Source: Luteitalea sp. | GTDB lineage: Bacteria; Acidobacteriota; Vicinamibacteria; Vicinamibacterales; Vicinamibacteraceae | DNA length: 58,198 nt | Direction of reading: 5' to 3' | NCBI GenBank assembly: GCA_009377495.1 | Contig: WHTZ01000039.1 | Location: 1 to 58,198, forward strand | The notes under the pieces: generated by a model | What the model was told of the DNA's origin: nothing | Database searches by the model: none | Seen by the model: only the letters and a program-made list of their open reading frames with translations | Shown: piece by piece, positions 36,582 through 44,965 of the stretch | Position numbering within the stretch: the first letter of the stretch is position 1 | Layout of the letters: every line of letters begins with the position of its first letter | Position numbers and translations under genes: made by a program

Positions 36582-37913
36582 GTGTCACGATTGCCTCAGG
36601 TTCAAGGGACCGCGCTACCCGATGAATGCCATGATCGCCAGACGCTTGCAGCAATGCAGGGACGGCGCCTCCGGCAACTCGTCAAGGAGATCTACGGCCG
36701 CAATCCCTTCTACACGCACAAACTGAAGCAGGCAGGCATCGAGATCGACGCGCTGCGCCTTCCAGACGATCTCGCCGAGCTCCCGCTGACGACCAAGCCG
36801 GAGCTCGTCGCTGATCAAGCGATGCATCCGCCTTGGGGCACGGTGCTCACCGAGCCGATCGACCACTACACTCGCTACAGCCAGACATCATCGACGACGG
36901 ACCGGCCGCTGCGATGGTTGGATACGAACGCGAGCTGGCAATGGACGCTGGAGTGCTGGAAGGCCGTCTACCGTGGTGCGCGGGTGACCCGGGCGGATCG
37001 GGTGTTCTTTCCGTTCTCCTTCGGGCCGTTCCTCGGGTTCTGGACGGCGTTCGACGCGGGGAGTCAAGTCGGGGCGCTTTGTGTACCGGGTGGCGGCATG
37101 CCCAGCCAGCTCCGCCTGGCGGTCATCGATGGCGTGGCCGCTACCGTCGTGTGCTGCACGCCGACCTACGCTCTCCGCCTGGCCGAAGCCGCTTGCGAGG
37201 AACCGACTGGAGGCGGTCCTTTATCGGACAGCAGCGTGCGCGTGCTCATTGTGGCAGGCGAGCCGGGTGGCAGTATTCCTGCGACGCGCCAGCGGATCGA
37301 GGCAAGCTGGGGTGCACGGGTCATCGATCACTACGGTCTGACCGAGGTTGGTCCGATCGGCTTCGAGTGCTGGGAAGGGCCGGGATTCCTACATCTGAAC
37401 GAGCGCGAGTGCATCTGCGAGGTACTCGATCCGCTGACCGGCCGCGCGGTTCCCGACGGCGAGATGGGTGAGCTGGTCGTCACCAACCTTGGTCGCGCCG
37501 CGAGTCCCGTGATTCGCTATCGCACGGGCGACGTCGTTGTCAGGCGCTCGGAGCCGTGCCCCTGTGGGCGGACGTGGGCCCGGCTCGAGGGCGGCGTCCT
37601 CACGCGAACCGACGACATGATGAGCATCCGCGGTGTCAATGTGTACCCGGCGGCCATCGAGGCGGTCGTGCGCCGCTTCAGCGAGATCAGGGAGTTCCGA
37701 TCGACTGTCTCGCACGGACGCACGATGCGATCTCTTTCGCTCGAGATCGAGCTGGCTCGAATGGCGCAAGACGGGCCCGCCATCGCGGGCAGGGTCTCGC
37801 GGCATCTACACGAGGCCTTGGGGCTGACGGTGCCGGTCCGCGTCGTCGACGCGGGCACGTTGCCGCGGTTCGATATGAAAGCCCGCCGTTTTACGGTGAC
37901 GAGTGACGAGTGA
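36582..37913 (+). CDS. Phenylacetate-CoA-ligase-like adenylate-forming enzyme
   Basis: This is a 443-residue protein starting at GTG 36582, 7 nt after the halogenase stop. PaaK-type features are the C-terminal motif set: IDHYGLTEVGP, YRTGDVV, CPCGRTW and TRTDDMMSIRGVNVYPAAIEAV. The ATP P-loop is unusual: SSTTDRPLRW in place of the usual SSGTTGKP, losing both glycines and the Lys. It may adenylate or thioesterify an aromatic acid, possibly with altered specificity, or have lost activity. Its stop overlaps the holB start by 1 nt. Confidence 0.78.
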   Translation: MSRLPQVQGTALPDECHDRQTLAAMQGRRLRQLVKEIYGRNPFYTHKLKQAGIEIDALRLPDDLAELPLTTKPELVADQAMHPPWGTVLTEPIDHYTRYSQTSSTTDRPLRWLDTNASWQWTLECWKAVYRGARVTRADRVFFPFSFGPFLGFWTAFDAGSQVGALCVPGGGMPSQLRLAVIDGVAATVVCCTPTYALRLAEAACEEPTGGGPLSDSSVRVLIVAGEPGGSIPATRQRIEASWGARVIDHYGLTEVGPIGFECWEGPGFLHLNERECICEVLDPLTGRAVPDGEMGELVVTNLGRAASPVIRYRTGDVVVRRSEPCPCGRTWARLEGGVLTRTDDMMSIRGVNVYPAAIEAVVRRFSEIREFRSTVSHGRTMRSLSLEIELARMAQDGPAIAGRVSRHLHEALGLTVPVRVVDAGTLPRFDMKARRFTVTSDE

Positions 37914-38974
37914 TGCCGTTTCGCGACATTGTTGGCCATAGCCAGGTGCGCGCGTTGCTTGCGCGGGCCGTGCGCCAGGAGACCCTGCCGCCCAGCTTGC
38001 TTTTCGCGGGACCGGACGGAATTGGCAAGCGGATGACAGCCATGGCGCTCGCTCAGGCGCTCAATTGCCTCGAGCCTGTGGAAGAGTCCGCGTCTGAGAG
38101 CCGAGACGCGTGCGGACGGTGCCGGGCGTGCACACGCATCGAGCGCGGCCTGCACTCAGACGTGCGCGTGCTGATGCCAAACGATCGCGGCGCGATTGCC
38201 GTGGATACCGTCCGCGAAGTGATTGATTCAGCCAACTATCGGCCATTCGAAGGTCGCCGTCGCGTGATCATCGTCGATGAAGCGGAGGCCATGACCGAGG
38301 CTGCGCAAAATGCGCTGCTCAAGACGCTCGAGGAGCCAACGCCCTCGTCGGTCTTCGTGCTGGTCACGAGTCGTCCCGACATGTTGCGGCCGACGGTGCG
38401 GTCGCGCTGCCCACGAGTACGCTTTGGCCTCATCGACACCGAGGACATGGCACGCGGCCTGACCAAGTGGCATGGCATCCCGGAGCCGCGCGCCCGTCGG
38501 GCGGCGGCGATGGCGGGCGGTTGCTTTGCGCGCGCCTTGGGCGACGAAAGTGACGAGGCAACCGAGACGCGGGCCGTTGCGGCGGACGTGTTGCGTCGCC
38601 TGGTCCGGGCACCCGCGCCGCGCCTGCGATTGGAGCTGGCGCAACGGCTCGTCGCACGGGCAGAGCGGCAAGGTCGAGCGCCGTCCCGCGCGCTGCGACC
38701 GCCTGGCGGTAGTGCCGCGCCTGAGCGCGAGCTGCTTGGTCGGCGGCTCGAGGCGTTGAGCGTGCTTCTCCGAGATGTCGGAGCGGTGGCGAGCCACGCC
38801 ACGCCGCAACGCTTGGCGAACGGCGACATGGCCGCGCTCCTCGAAGAGATTGCGCCTGGATTCGACGTGCACCGAGTCGTGCGCGCCTATGGTGCAATCG
38901 ACCAGGCACTCGTCGCACTGGACCGCAACGTGAGCCCCAAGACGGTCGCCGACTGGGTCTTGATGCAGTTGTAA
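37913..38974 (+). CDS. holB: DNA polymerase III delta' subunit
   Basis: This 353-residue protein is the clamp-loader delta' subunit. Seen are an AAA+ domain with GPDGIGKRM (P-loop), a zinc module CGRCRAC, and the IIVDEAEAMTEAAQNALLKTLEEP segment. SRCPRVRF follows, then a C-terminal helical region. It acts with the other clamp-loader subunits to open and place the sliding clamp. The start overlaps the stop of the CoA-ligase-like gene (TGATG), an odd neighbour for holB. The start is ATG 37913, and a GTG three bases earlier is in frame. Confidence 0.9.
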   Translation: MPFRDIVGHSQVRALLARAVRQETLPPSLLFAGPDGIGKRMTAMALAQALNCLEPVEESASESRDACGRCRACTRIERGLHSDVRVLMPNDRGAIAVDTVREVIDSANYRPFEGRRRVIIVDEAEAMTEAAQNALLKTLEEPTPSSVFVLVTSRPDMLRPTVRSRCPRVRFGLIDTEDMARGLTKWHGIPEPRARRAAAMAGGCFARALGDESDEATETRAVAADVLRRLVRAPAPRLRLELAQRLVARAERQGRAPSRALRPPGGSAAPERELLGRRLEALSVLLRDVGAVASHATPQRLANGDMAALLEEIAPGFDVHRVVRAYGAIDQALVALDRNVSPKTVADWVLMQL

Positions 38975-38994
38975 GGGACGAGGGGCTTTGTAGA

Positions 38995-39108
38995 GCGCCC
39001 CTTGAGGGGCGCCATCCACTTAGGGGCGCCAGCGACCGCACGACCTCTGGCGGCGCGTCTCCCACCCCAGCGCGGCTGCCGCGCTGGGGACCCCGGTAAA
39101 GCCGCGCC
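38995..39108. repeat. Palindromic intergenic repeats and probable terminators
   Basis: Between the convergent holB and proC genes lie two strong dyads. One is GCGCCCC-TTGA-GGGGCGC at 38995-39012. The other, at 39065-39089, has 12-bp arms CCCCAGCGCGGC and GCCGCGCTGGGG around one central T. The segment ends in AAGCCGCGCCCTAC, which recurs at the right end of the window. They probably terminate both transcripts and belong to a genome-wide repeat family. Confidence 0.6.
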
Positions 39109-39936
39109 CTACTTCGTGAGGAGTTGCCCTGCGCGAAGCGTGGCCTCCACAACCGCCTTGATGAGCGTGACCCGCAGGCCACCCTCCTCGAGCGCCAGCA
39201 GACCGTCAATGGTGCATCCGGCGGGCGTGGTGACGGCATCTTTGAGGAGCGCGGGGTGCTCACCTGTTTCGAGCACCATCTTGGCTGCGCCCAGGCACGT
39301 TTGCGCCGCCAGCTCGGTGGCGATGTCACGCGGCAGGCCGACCTTCACGCCGCCTTCGGCGAGCGATTCGAGCACAACATAGACAAAGGCTGGACCGCTG
39401 GCACCGAGTGCGGTGACGGCGTCCATGTGCTTTTCGTCGAGCACAAGCGTGCGACCAACGGCGCCAAAGACACGCTCCGCCTTGTTCAGGTGTGCGCGCG
39501 TCGCATGCGAGCCGGCGCACAGCACTGACATGCCCGCGCGGACCAAGCTTGGCGTGTTGGGCATGGACCGCACGACCGGTACCGGCGCTGCGCACTGCCG
39601 CTCGATGAACGCGGTGGTGGCGGACGCGACGATCGACACGAGGAGCTGGTGGGGCTCGAGAAGGCCGCCGATCTCGTCGAGGACCTCTGCGAGCACCTGC
39701 GGCTTGACGGCTACGATTACCACGTCAGCACCACGGATTCCCGCGCGATTGTCGGTAATGACCTCAACGCCGAGCCGGCGTGATCCGTCCCCCGCTGTCT
39801 CGGTGTGCCGACTCGTCGCGATGATCTGGCCCGGCTCGATGACGGCGGCGTCAACAAGTGCTCGAATCAGCGTGCCGCCCATCTTGCCGGCGCCGATGAC
39901 CGCAAGCTTCGAGATCCCTGCATCCGCGTGTGGCAA
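39109..39936 (-). CDS. proC: Pyrroline-5-carboxylate reductase
   Basis: This 275-residue enzyme reduces pyrroline-5-carboxylate to proline with NAD(P)H. The Rossmann motif is GAGKMGGTLIRALVDA near residue 16. The P5CR signature runs from ASGPAFVYVVLESLAEGGVKVGL to CTIDGLLALEEGGLRVTLIKAV, with VRSMPNTPSLVRAG earlier. It is convergent with holB and divergent from pdxA across about 80 nt. The length is normal for the family. Confidence 0.95.
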   Translation of the reverse strand: MPHADAGISKLAVIGAGKMGGTLIRALVDAAVIEPGQIIATSRHTETAGDGSRRLGVEVITDNRAGIRGADVVIVAVKPQVLAEVLDEIGGLLEPHQLLVSIVASATTAFIERQCAAPVPVVRSMPNTPSLVRAGMSVLCAGSHATRAHLNKAERVFGAVGRTLVLDEKHMDAVTALGASGPAFVYVVLESLAEGGVKVGLPRDIATELAAQTCLGAAKMVLETGEHPALLKDAVTTPAGCTIDGLLALEEGGLRVTLIKAVVEATLRAGQLLTK

Positions 39937-40019
39937 AGCGCCTCCTTGGTCATGGCGATCTTACCAGCCAAGCCGCATAACGGCTAAACGGGAGCCGTTT
40001 TCACAGTATCATCGCGAGA

Positions 40020-40934
40020 ATGGGCCGGCCGCGGATTGGCATTACGGTTGGTGATCCGGCGGGCATTGGGCCGGAGATTGCGCTGAAAGCCGCGTCCGAT
40101 GATCGGGTCCGCGCGGCGTGCGAGGTCGTCTGCTATGGCCCGAGAACCGGCGTGGAGCTTGCGCGCTTCCGGCGCGGGCAGGTGTCACCAGAGGCCGGAC
40201 GCGCCGCCTACGAGGCTGTGGTTGCGGCCGTGGAAGACGCGCGCGCGGGACGCATCGACGGGGTAGCCACCGCGCCCATCAACAAGGAGGCGTGGGCACG
40301 GGCAGGTCTTCCCTGGAAAGGGCACACCGACCTCCTTGCCTCGCTCACGGGGGCCTCGCACGTGGCGATGATGTTCGAGTCGCCGCAGTTGCGCGTGGTG
40401 CTCGTGACCGTGCACGTACCGCTGGCCGACGTGCCGCGGCTCATCACGCAAGGGGCGGTCGAGGCGACGCTTGATCTCGCTGCTGGAGCTCTGCCGGCGT
40501 TTGGCTGCGAGCGCCCCCGCCTGGCGCTCGCAGGCCTCAACCCCCACGCCGGCGAGCACGGACTGATGGGTCGGGAAGATGAGGACGTGCTCGCGCCGGC
40601 CGTGGACGCGTGTCGCTTGCGCGGCGTCGACGTCACAGGACCGCTGGCCGCGGACACCGTGTTTGTACGGGCTGCGCGTGGTGAATTCGACGCCGTCGTG
40701 GCGTGCTACCACGATCAGGGCCTCATCCCGGTGAAGCTGCTCGCGTTTGGCACCGCCGTCAACGTCACGCTCGGCCTGCCGATCATCCGGACGTCCGTCG
40801 ATCATGGCACGGCGTTCGACATCGCGGGTTGCGGCACCGCGGATCCGTCGAGTCTCGTCGAGGCCGTGCTGCTCGCCTCGCGGCTCGCAAACAAGGGGCG
40901 AGGACCTCGCCCCTTGCCCCTCGCACCTGATTGA
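40020..40934 (+). CDS. pdxA: 4-hydroxythreonine-4-phosphate dehydrogenase
   Basis: This 304-residue enzyme oxidises and decarboxylates 4-phosphohydroxy-L-threonine in pyridoxal phosphate synthesis. PdxA motifs are seen: TVGDPAGIGPEIALKAA at the start, APINKEAW, GHTDLLA, AGLNPHAGEHGLMGREDEDV, CYHDQGLIPVK and IRTSVDHGTAFDIAG. These carry the metal and phosphate ligands. It is somewhat shorter than the Escherichia coli enzyme (about 329). The stop overlaps the smpB start (TGATG), which suggests coupled expression. Confidence 0.95.
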   Translation: MGRPRIGITVGDPAGIGPEIALKAASDDRVRAACEVVCYGPRTGVELARFRRGQVSPEAGRAAYEAVVAAVEDARAGRIDGVATAPINKEAWARAGLPWKGHTDLLASLTGASHVAMMFESPQLRVVLVTVHVPLADVPRLITQGAVEATLDLAAGALPAFGCERPRLALAGLNPHAGEHGLMGREDEDVLAPAVDACRLRGVDVTGPLAADTVFVRAARGEFDAVVACYHDQGLIPVKLLAFGTAVNVTLGLPIIRTSVDHGTAFDIAGCGTADPSSLVEAVLLASRLANKGRGPRPLPLAPD

Positions 40935-41395
40935 TGTCTATGGCGGAAAGACCCATTGCTGATAACCGCAAGGCGCGGCACGACTACGAGCTCTTCGAGA
41001 CGCTCGAAGCGGGCATCGTGCTGGTTGGGACCGAGGTGAAGGCCATTCGCGAGGGGCGGGTCAACCTGCGTGATAGCTACGCGCGCGTGGAGAATGGCGA
41101 GGTCTACGTCCACAACATCCACATCAGCCCCTACAGCCACCGTGGCTATGCCACGCACGAACCGCTGCGACCGCGCAAGCTGTTGCTGCACAGGGCAGAG
41201 ATTCGCCGGCTGATCGGCAAGGCCGTTGAGAAGGGCTTCACCCTAGTGCCCGTGCACCTGTACTTCAAGGCCGGCCGCGTCAAAGTGGCGCTCAGCGTCG
41301 CGCGCGGGAAGAAGGTGCACGACAAGCGGGAGTCGGTCAAGCGGCGTGAGGCCGAGCGCGAGGCGCGCGCGGCGATGAGCAATCGACGGTACTGA
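40934..41395 (+). CDS. smpB: SsrA-binding protein SmpB
   Basis: This 153-residue protein partners tmRNA in rescue of stalled ribosomes. SmpB motifs are NRKARHDYELFETLEAGIVL, GTEVKAIREGRVNLRDSYA, NIHISPY and the C-terminal RGKKVHDKRESVKRREAERE tail that enters the mRNA channel. The ATG overlaps the pdxA stop; a second ATG lies 6 nt on. No tmRNA gene was recognised nearby. It is convergent with the sugar transferase gene. Confidence 0.96.
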   Translation: MSMAERPIADNRKARHDYELFETLEAGIVLVGTEVKAIREGRVNLRDSYARVENGEVYVHNIHISPYSHRGYATHEPLRPRKLLLHRAEIRRLIGKAVEKGFTLVPVHLYFKAGRVKVALSVARGKKVHDKRESVKRREAEREARAAMSNRRY

Positions 41396-41399
41396 CCCC

Positions 41400-42836
41400 T
41401 TACCTCGCTCCGCGGCCGCGGACGACCGCAGGGATCGTTTTGATCGCGATCTTCACATCCAACCAGAGTGACCAGTTGTCGATGTACTCGAGATCGAGCC
41501 GCATCCATTCCTCAAACGTCAGCTCGTTGCGGCCGCTCACTTGCCACAAGCACGTCAACCCCGGCTTCATCGTCAACCGGCGTCGCTGCCACGCGGCGTA
41601 CTGACGCACCTCTTCGATGACCGCGGGGCGCGGACCCACAAAGCTCATGTCGCCTCGGATGATGTTCCAGAGCTGTGGCAGCTCGTCGAGGCTGGTGCGC
41701 CTGAGGAACCGGCCAAATGATGTCACCCGCGGATCGTTGGTCATCTTGAACGCAGGCCCATCCATCTCGTTGAACGGGCGCAGATCCGATTTGAGCGACT
41801 CCGCATCGATGCGCATCGACCGGAACTTCAAGAACGTGAAGGGACGGCCATGCAGCCCACACCGCGTTTGCCTGAACAGAATCGGGCCGCGCGACGTCAG
41901 CTTGATCCCGACAGCCACGGCGAGAAAGATGGGGCTCAGCAGCGTGAAGAAGCTCCCTGCCAGCAGAACGTCCGCGCATCGGCGCACGAAGAGCAGAAGC
42001 TCGTCTTTGGGTGCTGTGCTGAACGTCAGCAGTGGCAGATTGCCAAGCTCGTCGAAGCTCACGTCGGAGAACGACTGCGGGAGGAAGTTGACGACGAGAC
42101 GCGTGGCGATACCGAGCTCCTGCAGCTGGAGCAACACACCTTCGAGCGTGCGCAGTTCTTCGATGCGACCGGCCGAGGGCGCGATGAGCACCTCGTCGAC
42201 GACCAAATCGCCGCGCACGAGGTCTGGGATGTCGCGGTACGTGCCGAGCACGGGATGTGCGACCGGCGTGTGCTCCGACGACCAGGAACCATCCGTGACA
42301 ACCCCGACTACGTGGAGTCCCCACTCGCGGTGGGCGTCCACGTTCGCGGCCGCCCCGAACGCTTCCTGCTGACCGCCCGCAACGAGCACCCGGCGTATGC
42401 TCCTCGCGTCGAGAGCGATCGCGCGCACGATCCGCCGGCCCGCCACGACGAACAGCACATCGAGGACGAGGAAGCCCAACACGAGCGGCCGGCTGACCCA
42501 GTCGAGCTTCGCGGCGAAGATGACGAACGCGAGCAGCAAGCCACTGATGGCGATGGCTCGGACGATGCGTGAGACCTCCGTGTGCAACGCGCGGGCCCAG
42601 CGCCGCCCGTAGAGGCCGTGCGCCCGGAAGAGCACCGCCCACAGGCTGAGGATGGCGATCAGGAGGGGAATGTACGCGGCCGGCGGGGCCAGCACGCGAT
42701 GGATCAGGTCGAAGGGATCGATCCAGGGTGCTGCAAAGCGGCGCAGGGCGTAGGCCGCGTAGAACGCCGTCGTCGTGGCGACGAAGTCAGAGACCACGTA
42801 CAACCGTGTGACGAGCCGGGCGCGTTCCGTGATCAC
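41400..42836 (-). CDS. Polyprenyl glycosylphosphotransferase (exopolysaccharide initiation)
   Basis: This 478-residue protein starts the exopolysaccharide unit by moving a sugar phosphate to undecaprenyl phosphate. GTG 42836 overlaps the stop of the upstream glycosyltransferase (GTGA). The N-terminus has about four membrane helices. A Rossmann-like region (VLVAGGQQEAFGAA) follows, and the C-terminal sugar transferase domain (about 280-478) has the typical KLTSRGPILFRQTRCG, FKFRSMR, LDELPQLWNI and GDMSFVGPRP segments. It is the last gene of the long minus-strand operon beginning with wzm. Confidence 0.9.
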   Translation of the reverse strand: MITERARLVTRLYVVSDFVATTTAFYAAYALRRFAAPWIDPFDLIHRVLAPPAAYIPLLIAILSLWAVLFRAHGLYGRRWARALHTEVSRIVRAIAISGLLLAFVIFAAKLDWVSRPLVLGFLVLDVLFVVAGRRIVRAIALDARSIRRVLVAGGQQEAFGAAANVDAHREWGLHVVGVVTDGSWSSEHTPVAHPVLGTYRDIPDLVRGDLVVDEVLIAPSAGRIEELRTLEGVLLQLQELGIATRLVVNFLPQSFSDVSFDELGNLPLLTFSTAPKDELLLFVRRCADVLLAGSFFTLLSPIFLAVAVGIKLTSRGPILFRQTRCGLHGRPFTFLKFRSMRIDAESLKSDLRPFNEMDGPAFKMTNDPRVTSFGRFLRRTSLDELPQLWNIIRGDMSFVGPRPAVIEEVRQYAAWQRRRLTMKPGLTCLWQVSGRNELTFEEWMRLDLEYIDNWSLWLDVKIAIKTIPAVVRGRGAR

Positions 42837-43945
42837 CGAGCCGCCTCCCCCTCGACGAGCACCCGGCACAGCGCCTCATAACGGTCGGTCACGTGCTCCC
42901 AGGAAAAGTGCTCGTGCGCTCGCGCCAGGGCGCGGGCCCGGTAACGACTCACGAGCTCTGGCTCGGCCGCGAGGCGCGCCAGCCCGGCGGCCAGTGTCTC
43001 CGGCCGCCGAGCTTCGAAGTAGATCGCCGCGTCACCTGCCGTTTCACGATTCTCGGGCACGTCGTTCACCATCACGCAATTTCCACACCCCATGGCTTCG
43101 ACGAGCGCAGGATGTGTGCCGCCGACTTCGGTGGCGTGCACGTAGGCCAGCGCGTGGCATTGGAGCTCACGATACCCCTGCCCGTAGACGGCTCCCGTGA
43201 ACAGCACCTCGTCACCCGCCATCCCGTGCAGGCTGGCGATATATTCTCGGGCATACGGTGCGTCTCCGACAACGACCAGTTTGAGGCCAGCCAGCGCGGC
43301 CCGTTCGAAGGCGTCGATGACCGCGTGCGCATTGTTTTCGGGCTCGAGCCGGCTCACATAGAGTACGTATCCGTCCGGCGCCAGCCCAAGGCGCTCGAGC
43401 GTTGCCGTGCCGGCCAGGCGTCCCACCTGACAGCCGTAGGGAATGAAGGTGGTCGCCGCGCCGTAGCGTGCGCGGTAGTAGGCGTCAATCACACGAGCGT
43501 CGGTGACCACGGCGTGGGCGAACCACGTGGCCAGTCGCTCCGAGAGGAGATACCACCCTCGTCCGACGACGTTCCACTTGCGGCGCTTCCGTTCGATACC
43601 GTTCACGTTGAGCACTACGCCAAAGCCGCGCGCCCGCAAGCCAGCACAGAAGACCGCGTTCGCCGCGTTGCAGACAATCGCGACGTCGAAGCGTTTCGTC
43701 ACGGCGTGTAGTGTCGAGATCAGCGTGTGCACGACCGTGTCGAGATACTTGTGCTGGACGGTCGGCAGGACCACGAGCTGCGCACCGCGGTGGGTGTCAC
43801 GATGCCGGTCGACGTAGTGCGAGCGGCCGTACACCGTGACGACGTGACCGCGCGTCACGAGCCGCGCGGCGAGCTCCTCGGCGAACGTCTCGAAGCCGCC
43901 GTAATTGGCAGGGATGCCACGGGTGCCGAGAATGGCGATACGCAT
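42833..43945 (-). CDS. Glycosyltransferase family 4 (DUF1972-type)
   Basis: This 370-residue GT-B enzyme starts with MRIAILGTRGIPANYGGFET, the DUF1972/rhamnosyltransferase-like opening. The C-terminal Rossmann half has VLYVSRLEPENN and the sugar-nucleotide binding EVGGTHPALVEAMGCG. It probably adds a sugar, such as rhamnose or fucose, to the growing repeat unit. It lies between the GT2 gene and the initiating transferase gene, overlapping the latter by 4 nt. Confidence 0.88.
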   Translation of the reverse strand: MRIAILGTRGIPANYGGFETFAEELAARLVTRGHVVTVYGRSHYVDRHRDTHRGAQLVVLPTVQHKYLDTVVHTLISTLHAVTKRFDVAIVCNAANAVFCAGLRARGFGVVLNVNGIERKRRKWNVVGRGWYLLSERLATWFAHAVVTDARVIDAYYRARYGAATTFIPYGCQVGRLAGTATLERLGLAPDGYVLYVSRLEPENNAHAVIDAFERAALAGLKLVVVGDAPYAREYIASLHGMAGDEVLFTGAVYGQGYRELQCHALAYVHATEVGGTHPALVEAMGCGNCVMVNDVPENRETAGDAAIYFEARRPETLAAGLARLAAEPELVSRYRARALARAHEHFSWEHVTDRYEALCRVLVEGEAAR

Positions 43946-43958
43946 GCGACGTCATATC

Positions 43959-44915
43959 TTATGCCTGCCTGAACCAAGCGATGATCTCCTCGTCTGCCAC
44001 GCGCCGGCGTCGCATGATAGTCCGGCGCTTGGCCAGCGCGCGCGGCAGGTAGCGCACGACGTCGACGAGCCCAGGAATGGAGGTGTGCTCCCTGGCCAGC
44101 ACGTAGCCAATGACCTGCGCGTCGCGCCAGAGGCCGGGAGCGGCAAACGTCAACGCATGACCCCAGGTTTGGTTCTTGAGCCGGAGGAGGAACCGGTTAC
44201 GGACCGACGCGCGATTGATCGCGGCCGGCAGCCGCGGTCGCCGCGCGGGTGTCACCCGTCGCCCGTGCCAGGCACGGGCCGCGGGCACGTACACACAGCG
44301 CCACCCGAGGAGCTGCGCGCGCCAGGCGAGGTCCGCGTCCTCGCGGAACGCAAAGAAATCTTCGTCGAAGTACTCGCGCCCGATTCGGGCGTCTTCGAGC
44401 ATGTGACGACGGTAGCAGGCGGCGGCGCCCGAGGCGCCGAACACGTATTCCAAGCGGTCGTATTGGCCGGCATCGACCGTGTCGGCGCCGCGATCGACAT
44501 GCCGCTGGGACGGCAGCATCCGAATGCCGGTCGAGTCGAGGATCTGGGGATTGTCGATCCGGAGCAGCTTGCCTGTTGCCGATCCCGCCTGTGGATCCGC
44601 CTCGAGCGCGGCGACAATCTCGGCGGTGAACGACGGCGCGAGCACGACGTCCGGGTTGAGCGCGATGTAGTACTCGCTGCGGCTGCGTGCGATGAGCGCA
44701 TTGTGCGCTGCCGCGAAGCCGACGTTGATATCCGCGTAGATGCGCTCGTCCGGCCGGGTCAGCACGTCGAGGTGTGCGCGCGTCTCGTCCCCGGAGCCAT
44801 TGTCCCAGACGAGCAGCTCGGCCGCGACGCCCCCCTGTTGTCGCACCGAGGCAACCGAGCCCGCGATGACCTCGGCAGAGTTCCAAGTAACGATCCCGAA
44901 TGAGACACGTGGCAT
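43959..44915 (-). CDS. Glycosyltransferase family 2
   Basis: This 318-residue GT-A enzyme has VSFGIVTWNSAEVI, VWDNGSGDET and a DxD-like metal motif IALNPDVVL. EYFDEDFFAFREDADLAWR provides the catalytic acidic loop. I chose ATG 44915, at the family's usual beginning; the frame extends further upstream but is Arg-rich. It resembles the rhamnosyltransferase-type GT2 of O-antigen loci. The sugar and linkage are unknown. It sits 50 nt after the large glycosyltransferase gene. Confidence 0.85.
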   Translation of the reverse strand: MPRVSFGIVTWNSAEVIAGSVASVRQQGGVAAELLVWDNGSGDETRAHLDVLTRPDERIYADINVGFAAAHNALIARSRSEYYIALNPDVVLAPSFTAEIVAALEADPQAGSATGKLLRIDNPQILDSTGIRMLPSQRHVDRGADTVDAGQYDRLEYVFGASGAAACYRRHMLEDARIGREYFDEDFFAFREDADLAWRAQLLGWRCVYVPAARAWHGRRVTPARRPRLPAAINRASVRNRFLLRLKNQTWGHALTFAAPGLWRDAQVIGYVLAREHTSIPGLVDVVRYLPRALAKRRTIMRRRRVADEEIIAWFRQA

Positions 44916-44965
44916 CGCCGGTAAGTCGTGCACCCGCAGTGCGGTACTCCCTGTCCAGACGAGTC

